36,643 bases of DNA, taken from J038 sp034437535. GTDB lineage: Bacteria; Chloroflexota; Anaerolineae; Aggregatilineales; Phototrophicaceae. The notes below the pieces were generated by a model. It made no database searches. It was not told the DNA's origin and saw only the letters and a list, made by a program, of their open reading frames with translations. The number at the start of each line of letters is the position of its first letter. The first letter of the stretch is position 1. The translations under genes were made by a program, and so were the position numbers. Of the stretch, positions 6,848 through 14,955 are shown one piece after another. The DNA lies in contig DAOTTZ010000192.1 in the NCBI GenBank assembly GCA_034437535.1, positions 1-36,643 of the forward strand, read 5' to 3'.

Positions 6848-9281
6848 ACCCTATGGATTGTGGGCCATTTGCCTGCTGGTGCCCCTGCTCACGTTGATCG
6901 TTTACAGTCAGGCCAGCCGAAATCAGGCTGGCGGTGATCTTGCCCTGCCACTCGATGATACGTATATTCACTTTCAATATGCGCGGCAACTCGCAGAGGG
7001 TGACCCTTACGTTTACAACCCCGGCGAACCGGCCACATCCGGCGCGACCAGCTTTCTTTATCCTTTCGTGTTAGGTGCCGGCTACATAGTAGGATTCACC
7101 GGCCTCTCGCTGGGATGGTGGGCCGTGATGATAGGTGCTGTTCTACTCGGCTTATCAATGCGCTGGGTCGCGCAGATCGTGCAAGCTCTCGGCGGCCCAC
7201 GCATCCTGGGCACCCTGACGGCCCTGGCCTTTGGCCTCAACGGTGCGCTGGCATGGCACGCCATGAGCGGCATGGAAACATTGCTCATCACTAACTTGAC
7301 GCTGGCAACACTCCACAACTTCATCGTCCAGAAGCCGTATGCCTTCATGATTACAGCGGGTTTACTGGCACTCACCCGGCCAGAAGGAAGCATCATGGCG
7401 GTCATCGCGTCCCTGCTCTACATCGCACGCCGGCCTACCCCTCGATGGCCGGTTATCGTCCCCTTGTTTGCCATCGCGATTCAGCCAGCGGTCAACTTTA
7501 TCATCACCGGCAACCTGAGCGCGTCCGGCAATCAAGCCAAGTCGATCCTGGGCATGGTGCCGTTCGCGTGGGATGTGGTGATCGAACGGATTACAGAGAA
7601 CGCTGCACGCATAGCGGCAGAGCTTGCCAACGCCCCGCCCTATGCCCCGCTAATAATTCCACCGCTGGCCCTGCTCGGCGGGATCAGTCTGTCACACCGG
7701 CACAAGTGGACTCTGGCTCTGCTGATTTTCTGGTTCATAACTGTTGCAGGTGCCATCGCCACACTCGATACGGCCTTCTGGCATTTCAAACGGTATCAAA
7801 TGCCATTGATTGCGTTGCTATTTCCATTGGCTGGTTGCGGCGTGTGGTGGTTGTGGCGACAAATCCGCCAGAGCGAAGGGATTCAATACCGGCGGTGGCC
7901 GCGCTATGCGCTCCTGGCAGGTCTGCTTTTGCTGGCTATAGAAACCGTGAGCCATGCAACCCACTTTCGCCGGTTATACAGCGTAAATGTCGCCAATGTC
8001 GCCGCGCAACCGCTACCGATGGCCCGCTGGCTGAATCTCAACACTCCGCCTGATGCCGTCATAGCCGTTCATGATGTCGGCATGATCCGATACATCGGGG
8101 AGCGTCAAACCCTCGATATGGTCGGCCTGACCACGCCAGACGCCGCTGATTATTGGCGACATGGCCCAGGGGCTGTCGGTGAATTTCTGCTCCGTACACC
8201 GCCGGATTACGTGGCGGCTTACACCACAGCGCGTGGTCTAAATTATCTGGTAGAGACACCGCTTTATGGGGATCTACTGGTGGGCTTCACGGCGGACTAT
8301 GCCCCGGCAGATAATGTTGCAGTCGGCGCACCCTTTCAAGGGGTGTATGCGGTCGATCATGAGATGTTGCAGGCCAACCTACAAGATCAACCAGTGCAAC
8401 CGAGTATACACCTCAACCTGGATGAATGGATCGCTTCGGTCAATGTGGCCGATCTTGCCAGTGAAGCGACGGTCAATTACACCTGGACGACCGACACGAT
8501 TCAAGACGGATTCGCGACCGAATTTTACACCTTCAGCCCAATTGCTTGTCAGGCTGAGGCGTGTACAATTACCGACGGTGGGCGACGCATACACGGCACA
8601 GAGCAAATAACGTTCACCTTGCCGGCAGATGCCCAGGCTCGTGACCTGATACTGGTCTCACGGGTGCATCCAGCCCACGCAACCAACCTCTTGATCTCCG
8701 CCAATGGAATGCCTCTGGACTCGCGGGTGATCTTCGAGCAACCGGGCCAATGGCTGGAAATCGCTACGGCGATCCCGGCTACTTTTGACGAGCAACTCAC
8801 GCTCACACTTCAACCCGAAGACGGCGTTTACATGCCCTATTATCATTGGTTATACACAGCCCAACCGCCAGCAAGACAAGACATAGAGCCAATCGCCACA
8901 TTCCAGGATGGGGCCATCCAACTGTTGGTGGCAGAGACCGATGTGATCGACAGTCAATTACGGCTTCAGCTCCAGTGGCAAACAGACGGAACCGCCAGCG
9001 GAGATTACCGCTTCTTCGCACATGTGTATGACGCGCTCGACCAACCGCCCGTTGCTCAGTATGACGCTTATCCGGTCAACGGTACCTTACCCCCTGGAAA
9101 CTGGTTACCAGGCGTGATTTCAGATGAGTTTATGGTAGACTTAAGAGGACAGCCGGTCGGTGTTTACACCCTGGCAATTGGATTCTACGCCCCAGGCACT
9201 TTTGATCGCCTGGCACCCGAAACCAACACACGAGCGACCGATACCAACCGGCTCATCGTTGATGAAATTGAGATCGAATAG
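6834..9281 (+). CDS. Multipass membrane protein, GT-C glycosyltransferase-like, with extracytoplasmic C-terminal domain
   Basis: The 815-residue protein starts at ATG 6834, overlapping the LLM gene by 14 bases, and enters a membrane helix within ten residues (GLWAICLLVPLLTLIVYS). The first loop carries LDDTYIHFQYARQLAEGDP, the acidic DD-Y-I-xx-R-YA pattern of polyprenyl-phosphate-dependent GT-C enzymes such as AftB-like transferases. Roughly ten hydrophobic segments follow over residues 10-380. After about residue 400 the protein is soluble and beta-rich (for example IHLNLDEWIASVNVADL and LQLQWQTDGTASGDYRF), probably outside the cell. Likely role, inferred: using a lipid-linked sugar on a surface glycan or glycoprotein. 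The catalytic assignment is by pattern only. Confidence 0.72.
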   Translation: MVTTRPYGLWAICLLVPLLTLIVYSQASRNQAGGDLALPLDDTYIHFQYARQLAEGDPYVYNPGEPATSGATSFLYPFVLGAGYIVGFTGLSLGWWAVMIGAVLLGLSMRWVAQIVQALGGPRILGTLTALAFGLNGALAWHAMSGMETLLITNLTLATLHNFIVQKPYAFMITAGLLALTRPEGSIMAVIASLLYIARRPTPRWPVIVPLFAIAIQPAVNFIITGNLSASGNQAKSILGMVPFAWDVVIERITENAARIAAELANAPPYAPLIIPPLALLGGISLSHRHKWTLALLIFWFITVAGAIATLDTAFWHFKRYQMPLIALLFPLAGCGVWWLWRQIRQSEGIQYRRWPRYALLAGLLLLAIETVSHATHFRRLYSVNVANVAAQPLPMARWLNLNTPPDAVIAVHDVGMIRYIGERQTLDMVGLTTPDAADYWRHGPGAVGEFLLRTPPDYVAAYTTARGLNYLVETPLYGDLLVGFTADYAPADNVAVGAPFQGVYAVDHEMLQANLQDQPVQPSIHLNLDEWIASVNVADLASEATVNYTWTTDTIQDGFATEFYTFSPIACQAEACTITDGGRRIHGTEQITFTLPADAQARDLILVSRVHPAHATNLLISANGMPLDSRVIFEQPGQWLEIATAIPATFDEQLTLTLQPEDGVYMPYYHWLYTAQPPARQDIEPIATFQDGAIQLLVAETDVIDSQLRLQLQWQTDGTASGDYRFFAHVYDALDQPPVAQYDAYPVNGTLPPGNWLPGVISDEFMVDLRGQPVGVYTLAIGFYAPGTFDRLAPETNTRATDTNRLIVDEIEIE

Positions 9282-9282
9282 G

Positions 9283-10110
9283 ATGTATGACGATCTACCC
9301 GCAGTAATTGATGCGCTTCATCAGGCCCAGGCCAACGGGGACCCGGTGGCCCTGGCAACCGTCATCAGCACACACGGCTCGATGCCCCGCCATGCCGGGA
9401 GTAAGTTGCTCGTGCGGCAAGATGGCTCGATTGTCGGCACGGTGGGCGGCGGCGCGATGGAGTCGCAGGTCATCCAGGCCGCCCTGGCCGCCATCCAGCA
9501 AGGTCAAACACGGCTTGAAACGTATCATCTAAACAACCTGGAAGACGGCGACCCTGGCATTTGCGGCGGTAGCGCACAGATTTTCATCGAACCCATCGGC
9601 ACAGTCTCGACTTTGCTCGTCATTGGGGCTGGTCATGTCGGCGCGGAGGTCGCCGCACTGGGTAAGTGGCTGGGTTTCCGTGTGATCATCAGCGATGACC
9701 GGGAGGCACTCTGCAACGAGACACATATCCCCGGCCTGGATGATTACATCGTCTGCCCACCCGCAGAGCTAGCTCAGCAGATCGCCATCACCCCACGCAC
9801 CTATGTGACAGCGGTTACACGCGGCCTGCCGATTGATCTTGATCTCATTCCGGCTCTACTCAAGACAGACGCTCGCTATATCGGGCTGATCGGCAGTCAG
9901 CGTCGCTGGGCAATTACCAAACGACAATTGAGCGAAAATTACGGGCTGACCCCTGATGATCTGCGTCGGATTCGGTCTCCCATCGGCCTGGAACTCGAAG
10001 CAGAAACCCCGAAAGAAATCGCGTTAAGTATCCTGGCAGAAATTGTAATGCTCCAGCGTGGCGGTGATGGCACGCCGATGCAGATGGTCGAAAGTGAAGT
10101 GATCGAATAA
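9283..10110 (+). CDS. xdhC: XdhC/CoxF family molybdenum hydroxylase maturation protein
   Basis: XdhC-family proteins bind molybdenum cofactor, promote its sulfuration and deliver it to xanthine-dehydrogenase-type enzymes. The 275-residue protein has the N-terminal block STHGSMPRHAGSKLLV and GTVGGGAMESQV (about 29-63), a CGG at about 94-96, and a Rossmann segment LLVIGAGHVGAEVA (about 111-124). A C-terminal IGLIGSQRRWAITKRQL and RIRSPIGLELEAETP complete the family pattern. The start at 9283 lies one base after the preceding stop. Upstream in-frame codons fall inside the membrane protein gene and lack conservation. It opens the operon containing both enzyme subunits, which supports the function. 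Confidence 0.9.
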   Translation: MYDDLPAVIDALHQAQANGDPVALATVISTHGSMPRHAGSKLLVRQDGSIVGTVGGGAMESQVIQAALAAIQQGQTRLETYHLNNLEDGDPGICGGSAQIFIEPIGTVSTLLVIGAGHVGAEVAALGKWLGFRVIISDDREALCNETHIPGLDDYIVCPPAELAQQIAITPRTYVTAVTRGLPIDLDLIPALLKTDARYIGLIGSQRRWAITKRQLSENYGLTPDDLRRIRSPIGLELEAETPKEIALSILAEIVMLQRGGDGTPMQMVESEVIE

Positions 10111-10120
10111 GGCGTTTATT

Positions 10121-10759
10121 TTGGTCAAAATATTATGTGTGAGCGATACGGTCATGCCGCAGATGGAGAGCGCGGCCAACCTTCGCCGGCGTTATAACGA
10201 CATCGACTTTATCATCAGTTGTGGCGATCTCCCGCCGGTCTATCTCGAATTTATGGTCTCAATCTTAAACGTGCCATTGTACTATGTGCGCGGCAACCAT
10301 GACGAAGTGTATACAACCAGCCCACCCGGCGGGGACGACTTACATGGGCGCGTGCTGACTTACAAAGACATTACAATGACCGGGCTGGAAGGCTCCATGC
10401 AGTATAATAATGGTGAGATTCAATATACCGAAGGCGAAATGGCACGAACGATCATCGGTATGGGGCCACAAATTCTATACCATAAGGCGCGAGGTCGCCC
10501 GATTGATATTCTAGTCACCCATTCCCCACCACGCGGGATTCATGACGCCGACGACCTGCCCCATACCGGGTTCAAGTCGATGTTTCGCTTCTTAAATTGG
10601 TATAAACCACGCTATATGTTACACGGGCACGTTCACACATATGACCGCCGCAAGGAAACCCGTACCCAATATAATGAGACTTGTATCCTCAACATCAACC
10701 CGGTAACCGTGTTAGAGATCGAACCGGAAGTGCAAGAACCAGAAGAAGACAACGTATGA
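10121..10759 (+). CDS. Calcineurin-like metallophosphoesterase
   Basis: The 212-residue protein begins at TTG 10121, ten bases after xdhC. Metal-binding motifs are SDTV (D9), CGDLPP (about 34-39), VRGNHDE (about 56-62), THSPPRG, and GHVH near the C-terminus. The first motif is D-x-V instead of the usual D-x-H, so one histidine metal ligand is replaced. The rest of the active site is intact, so it is probably still a hydrolase, of unknown phosphoester substrate. The HEAT-repeat gene overlaps its stop codon, which suggests a functional pair. It lies inside the molybdenum hydroxylase operon, but no direct link to cofactor chemistry can be read from it. Confidence 0.85.
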   Translation: MVKILCVSDTVMPQMESAANLRRRYNDIDFIISCGDLPPVYLEFMVSILNVPLYYVRGNHDEVYTTSPPGGDDLHGRVLTYKDITMTGLEGSMQYNNGEIQYTEGEMARTIIGMGPQILYHKARGRPIDILVTHSPPRGIHDADDLPHTGFKSMFRFLNWYKPRYMLHGHVHTYDRRKETRTQYNETCILNINPVTVLEIEPEVQEPEEDNV

Positions 10760-11184
10760 AAAAATCATTCGAAGAAGTCATGATGATGATGAGTAGTCCA
10801 GACGCGACCCAGCGTGCCCTGGGTGTCAAATACATTGGCAAGCACCGCTACCGCCAGGCCATTGATGTCTGCATCGCCAGCTTGAGTGATGAAAACGATG
10901 AAGTCCGCGCTTTTTCTGCCTGGGCCTTAGATCGCATCGGCGACCCGGAGACGATCCCGGCTTTAATCGACGCGCTGGAAGATGATACCTTCGGCGTGCG
11001 GTCAAATGCGGGCTGGGCATTGGTGCATATGGCGCGGCGGCTCGTGGCGCAACTGGTTATCCCGGATGTCGTCGATGTGTTACGCTACAGCGATAACGCC
11101 GATGCCCGGCAAATGGCCTACTTAGTTCTGCACCACATCGGCGGGGAAGATGCCCGCAACGCCATGAAATTGTACTGGAAATGA
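10756..11184 (+). CDS. HEAT / PBS-lyase repeat protein
   Basis: The 142-residue protein starts at ATG 10756, overlapping the TGA of the phosphoesterase. It is built of about three to four helical pairs: SLSDENDEVRAFSAWALDRI, GDPETIPALIDALEDD, FGVRSNAGWALVHMA and NADARQMAYLVLHHIG, the pattern of HEAT-like PBS lyase repeats. Such domains are protein-interaction scaffolds or lyase-like adaptors. No catalytic residue is visible. Coupling to the upstream gene suggests it acts with the phosphoesterase or with hydroxylase assembly, which is inference. Confidence 0.8.
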   Translation: MKKSFEEVMMMMSSPDATQRALGVKYIGKHRYRQAIDVCIASLSDENDEVRAFSAWALDRIGDPETIPALIDALEDDTFGVRSNAGWALVHMARRLVAQLVIPDVVDVLRYSDNADARQMAYLVLHHIGGEDARNAMKLYWK

Positions 11185-11191
11185 GACTTCT

Positions 11192-12601
11192 ATGTGGAAG
11201 CAATATCACACCGTTAGCTCAATTCAAGAGACGCTCGACCTGCTAAAGACACACGGCCCCCGTGCCCGGATCATCGCGGGTGGCACCGACATCTTGATCG
11301 AACTGGAACGCAAGCAACGCCCGGATGTTGACATCTTAATTGACATATCACGCATTCCAGAACTCGACACAATCACCTTACAAGCAGACCGTTTTCACAT
11401 CGGCCCGCTAGTCACGCACAATCATATCGTAGATCATCCGCTTATTCTGGCGCAGGCACGCCCGCTGGCGATGGCCTGCTGGGAAGTCGGCGCACCGCAA
11501 ATCCGCAACCGGGCGACCATCGTCGGCAACATCGTCACCGGGTCACCGGCCAATGACACCATCACCCCTCTGCTAGCCCTGGATGCAAGCGTGCATCTGG
11601 CATCTACGACGGCAAAACGGATTATCCCACTACGAGACTTTTACACCGGCCTAAGACAACCTGTGATTCGACCTGATGAGATGGTCACCGAAGTCAGTTT
11701 TTCCGCGTTATCAGCACAATCCAGGGGGACATTTATCAAGTTAGGCTTACGGGCGGCACAGGCCATTTCGGTGATTAACGTCGCCGTCGTCTTGCATTTC
11801 GCAGAAGATGACCAGACAATCCAGGATGCAAAAATCACACTGGGTAGTGTCGCCCCGACTGTCATCCACGCGCCAGAAGCCGAAGCCAGCTTGATCGGCC
11901 AAACACTTACACCAGAGACCATTACTATAGCGGCACAGCAAGCCGCTGGAACACCATCCCCCATCGACGATGTGCGCTCTACCGCTGAATATCGTACCGA
12001 AATGCTCCGTGTGATGGTGGCCCGTGCCCTACGCGCCCTGGCCGTCGGCCAACCCGAACCCTCCTGGCATCAACCCGCCGCAATGCTGTGGGGCAAGGCG
12101 CAAGGACGCGCCATCACCAACGGAAGCTACACCCATGATGACACTCGTCCTATAGAGACGACGATCAATGGTCAACACAGAACAATCTTAACCGGCCAAC
12201 ATAAAACGCTGTTACGATTTTTGCGCGAAGACGCCAACTTGACTGGGACTAAAGAAGGTTGTGCGGAGGGTGAATGTGGGGCCTGTACCGTCTTCCTGGA
12301 TGGTGCGGCAGTGATGGCCTGCATGGTGCCCGCACCACGCGCCCAAGATGCGGAAATCATCACAGTGGAAGGCTTACAGCATGGTGATCAATTACATCCG
12401 ATTCAACAAGCTTTTATCGAAGAAGGTGCGGTACAATGTGGATACTGTACGCCCGGTTTGCTGATGTCTGGCGCGAAATTACTCGAAGAACATCCACAAC
12501 CCACCCGTGACCAAATCATGCAAAGCATCAGCGGCAATCTCTGCCGTTGCACCGGATACTACAAAGTGATCGACGCCATTTCGAAATCATTGGAGGAATA
12601 A
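11192..12601 (+). CDS. Molybdenum hydroxylase FAD-binding and [2Fe-2S] subunit fusion (CoxM-CoxS order)
   Basis: The 469-residue protein joins two electron-transfer modules of xanthine-dehydrogenase-family enzymes. Residues 1-290 are the FAD-binding domain, with IIAGGTDILIEL (27-38) and ATIVGNIVTGSPANDT (108-123). Residues ~315-469 hold both iron-sulfur clusters: the plant-ferredoxin-type cluster by C357, C362, C365 and C377, and the helical-domain cluster by C416, C419, C451 and C453. All eight ligands are present. In XdhA-type fusions the Fe-S part comes first; here FAD comes first, as if coxM and coxS genes had merged. It passes electrons from the molybdenum subunit (14956) to NAD or another acceptor. 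Confidence 0.93.
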   Translation: MWKQYHTVSSIQETLDLLKTHGPRARIIAGGTDILIELERKQRPDVDILIDISRIPELDTITLQADRFHIGPLVTHNHIVDHPLILAQARPLAMACWEVGAPQIRNRATIVGNIVTGSPANDTITPLLALDASVHLASTTAKRIIPLRDFYTGLRQPVIRPDEMVTEVSFSALSAQSRGTFIKLGLRAAQAISVINVAVVLHFAEDDQTIQDAKITLGSVAPTVIHAPEAEASLIGQTLTPETITIAAQQAAGTPSPIDDVRSTAEYRTEMLRVMVARALRALAVGQPEPSWHQPAAMLWGKAQGRAITNGSYTHDDTRPIETTINGQHRTILTGQHKTLLRFLREDANLTGTKEGCAEGECGACTVFLDGAAVMACMVPAPRAQDAEIITVEGLQHGDQLHPIQQAFIEEGAVQCGYCTPGLLMSGAKLLEEHPQPTRDQIMQSISGNLCRCTGYYKVIDAISKSLEE

Positions 12602-12603
12602 TC

Positions 12604-13086
12604 ATGTCTTTTGAAGACGAATATGTAGAGCAGTATCGTCAGAAAGGTAAAAACAACATCGCTAAATGGCTCCCGGCCCTCGGCTTGATGCTGGTGCTGG
12701 CCCTGGTTGCTATCGCCTTTGTCCTGGCAGAGCCAGTGCATGAATTCGTATACGAACAGTTCTTCTTCGAACGCGAACTCGAAAACGGCACAGCCCCTGC
12801 CGACAGCTTCAACCAGGATGAGATGCAATATGTCGTCGGTGGTGTCATCTTCATGGCGATGCTTTTGTTTGCCGGTTTCCTTTACGCATTGATGGCCCCC
12901 AGGACTAACAAGCCGGTTGTCACCGAACGCGACTTGAAGAAAGAAAGACAGGGCATCCACAAAGAGAAGAAACGTGCCAAAGTACGTCGTCAAAAGATCA
13001 ACAAGCAGTATGCCAAAGAGCGCGAAGAACAAATGCGGAAAGAATATGAAGAGTCGCGCAAATCCGCTAAGAACAGGCGACAGTGA
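12604..13086 (+). CDS. Two-helix membrane protein with charged C-terminal tail
   Basis: The 160-residue protein starts at ATG 12604 after a clear GGAGG, three bases beyond the previous stop. Hydrophobic segments at about residues 22-42 (LPALGLMLVLALVAIAFVLA) and about 77-97 (VVGGVIFMAMLLFAGFLYAL) flank a short acidic loop. The last ~55 residues are extremely basic and charged (KKERQGIHKEKKRAKVRRQK), probably a cytoplasmic helix or coiled coil. No family is recognised. It lies between the two structural genes of the molybdenum hydroxylase, so a membrane anchor or docking role for that enzyme is possible but unproven. Confidence 0.82.
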   Translation: MSFEDEYVEQYRQKGKNNIAKWLPALGLMLVLALVAIAFVLAEPVHEFVYEQFFFERELENGTAPADSFNQDEMQYVVGGVIFMAMLLFAGFLYALMAPRTNKPVVTERDLKKERQGIHKEKKRAKVRRQKINKQYAKEREEQMRKEYEESRKSAKNRRQ

Positions 13087-13131
13087 TCTTAAAGCCGGGT
13101 TAACCTGGGTTTGATACGCTTTACAGCAGAA

Positions 13132-13174
13132 AAGGAGGTCTTAACGGCGGTCGGTTACCGCCGTTTTCAGCATT
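13132..13174 (+). promoter_or_regulatory. Shine-Dalgarno, perfect hairpin, then start codon of the 589-residue protein
   Basis: A near-perfect ribosome binding site, AAGGAGGT (13132-13139), lies 35 bases before the ATG at 13175, too far for normal use. Between them sits a perfect 8-bp hairpin, AACGGCGG / CCGCCGTT (13143-13165), followed by TTTT. Folding would leave about 12 bases between the site and the ATG. An in-frame TAA at 13142-13144 rules out an earlier start. The hairpin could instead be a weak intrinsic terminator of the upstream genes, or both. Confidence 0.55.
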
Positions 13175-14944
13175 ATGGATAGAACCGTTCCGAAAACTGG
13201 TAGTGAAGAAATCGAATTATACATGCGGACGTATTATTCTTTACTCCGCTCTACAGATATGATCCAGATCGCCACGCTGGAAGAAAGCCACATGGCGATG
13301 GAGTCTTCTCTGCATGTTAAAGCCCGTCACCCAGAGCCAGACATTGCCGCCCTGACTTATACCAGCTTGCGGTTGCCCCCAGCCATGCCCCAGGTCGATA
13401 CCGTTATCATCGGGCAAATCGAGCAATCGTTTATCGACGCCGGTTATACAGACATCGAACAGTGGGAACGAGTGGCCGCCCCCGGCAGACGCCGCCGCGT
13501 ACAATATGATGGCGAGCATACACTGGCTGTCTTTATCGCCAGCCGGTCAGACATTGATGATCTCGTTCCGATCATGACTGCTTATCAGATCGAATGGAAC
13601 AAACTCCACAGTTTGTTACAGAGTGAGGTCGCCCGGCTTTTCTTGCGGCAAAATCAAGATCGCACCGAAGCCCTTACTGAAGCTGAAATTGACCTGTTGG
13701 CGACCGCGTTAAATGTCAAACCAGATGACATCACCCGCCTGGAGACAATCTGGAAACCGCACTTTATGCACACACTCCAAACCATCGCCAGCACCCAGAA
13801 GCGCATCGGCTTTAAGTCACTGGCATCGGCCAAAGCATCATATCGTAAGGCGACCAGTTACTGGTGGGACGAAGTGCAGGCGCGGGCACTTGATGTCGGC
13901 ATCAACCCGGCGGAAAGCCCGGTCTATTTCGTCTCTAGCAATACACACGCCATCCCCAACCTACTGACCGGGTTCGCCTGGCGCATGGAAGACCAACTCA
14001 TCACCTTCATACGCGAACAAGGTCATGAAGACCTGTTGATGGAGTATGAAGCAATTATTCATCGTAAAAGCGGCAAGACCGACCGCAACAACTTTCTTTA
14101 CTACGTCTTGAAAAAATATCTGGCGGAGAATCCTACCGCTGGTCGTCAACAATATGCCGACGAACAAGCCGTTGGCATCTACCGTGTGCCGAACAAACAC
14201 GGTTTCCAGATTGCCGCGCAAATCATCGACATGAGCCAACTATCGTTAGATTGGATGGATCAACGGTTGTGCCACAACGACCACATCCTACGGCTTAAGT
14301 TACGCGAGAGCAACGCGCTCATCATCAACATTGATTATCCATTGGGGTTAGCGGCCTACGAGATTTTGAACCGTGTTGCAGAGCGTGTCGGCCAGATCCT
14401 GGGGATTTACATCATGGGGAAAGCCGCCACACTCAATGGCCGTGTGGGCGATGTGATGATCCCCAATGTCATCCACGACGAACATTCACAGAACACCTAT
14501 CTGTTTAATAACGTCTTTACCGCGCAAGACATCGCACCCTATTTAACCTATGGCATGGTTCTGGATAATCAGAAGGCGATCAGCGCGCCGGGAACATTCC
14601 TGCAAAATTCGCGCTATATGAGCGTCTTCTACAAAGAGGGTTATACCGACATCGAGATGGAAGGCGGCCCTTATCTTTCTGCTGTCTATGAAGCATATCG
14701 ACCGAACCGCCACCCTCAAAACGAAATTGTCAATCTACATGGCGTACCGTTCGACCTGGGCTTCCTGCATTATGCGTCAGATACACCAATGGGCCGAGGG
14801 GATAACCTGGGATCACGTAATCTAAGTTATGCCGGGGTAGACCCAACTTATGCGACAACCGTCGCGATCATCCAACGCATCTTACAAAAAGAAGTGGGGC
14901 GAGTCGGTGTGCATGAACTGGAACAAACCCCGACGACATCATAG
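13175..14944 (+). CDS. Unrecognised conserved-looking protein of 589 residues
   Basis: The protein is soluble, with no signal peptide, membrane helix or metal-cysteine motif. The N-terminal ~150 residues include ARHPEPDIAALTYTSLRLPP. A helical middle (about 150-330) carries NKLHSLLQSEVARLFLRQNQ. A C-terminal half contains NIDYPLGLAAYEILNRVAER, LYIMGKAATLNGRVGDVMIP-like GKAATLNG, HDEHSQNTYLFNN and a final GDNLGSRNLSYAG. The GKAATLNGRVGDV-to-ISAPGTFL region resembles the nucleoside-phosphorylase-like segments of some bacterial domain-of-unknown-function proteins, but I cannot assign a family. It ends 11 bases before the molybdenum subunit gene and is probably co-transcribed with it. Confidence 0.8.
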   Translation: MDRTVPKTGSEEIELYMRTYYSLLRSTDMIQIATLEESHMAMESSLHVKARHPEPDIAALTYTSLRLPPAMPQVDTVIIGQIEQSFIDAGYTDIEQWERVAAPGRRRRVQYDGEHTLAVFIASRSDIDDLVPIMTAYQIEWNKLHSLLQSEVARLFLRQNQDRTEALTEAEIDLLATALNVKPDDITRLETIWKPHFMHTLQTIASTQKRIGFKSLASAKASYRKATSYWWDEVQARALDVGINPAESPVYFVSSNTHAIPNLLTGFAWRMEDQLITFIREQGHEDLLMEYEAIIHRKSGKTDRNNFLYYVLKKYLAENPTAGRQQYADEQAVGIYRVPNKHGFQIAAQIIDMSQLSLDWMDQRLCHNDHILRLKLRESNALIINIDYPLGLAAYEILNRVAERVGQILGIYIMGKAATLNGRVGDVMIPNVIHDEHSQNTYLFNNVFTAQDIAPYLTYGMVLDNQKAISAPGTFLQNSRYMSVFYKEGYTDIEMEGGPYLSAVYEAYRPNRHPQNEIVNLHGVPFDLGFLHYASDTPMGRGDNLGSRNLSYAGVDPTYATTVAIIQRILQKEVGRVGVHELEQTPTTS

Positions 14945-14955
14945 CAGGGATAACT

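Noticed and set aside
7445..8053. A 202-residue plus-strand frame inside the GT-C-like gene.
   Set aside because: It lies wholly within the membrane-protein gene in another frame, and the host frame has clear membrane helices throughout.
10681..10755. An earlier start for the HEAT-repeat protein.
   Set aside because: The region is coding for the phosphoesterase; the ATG at 10756 overlapping its stop codon gives the standard HEAT start.
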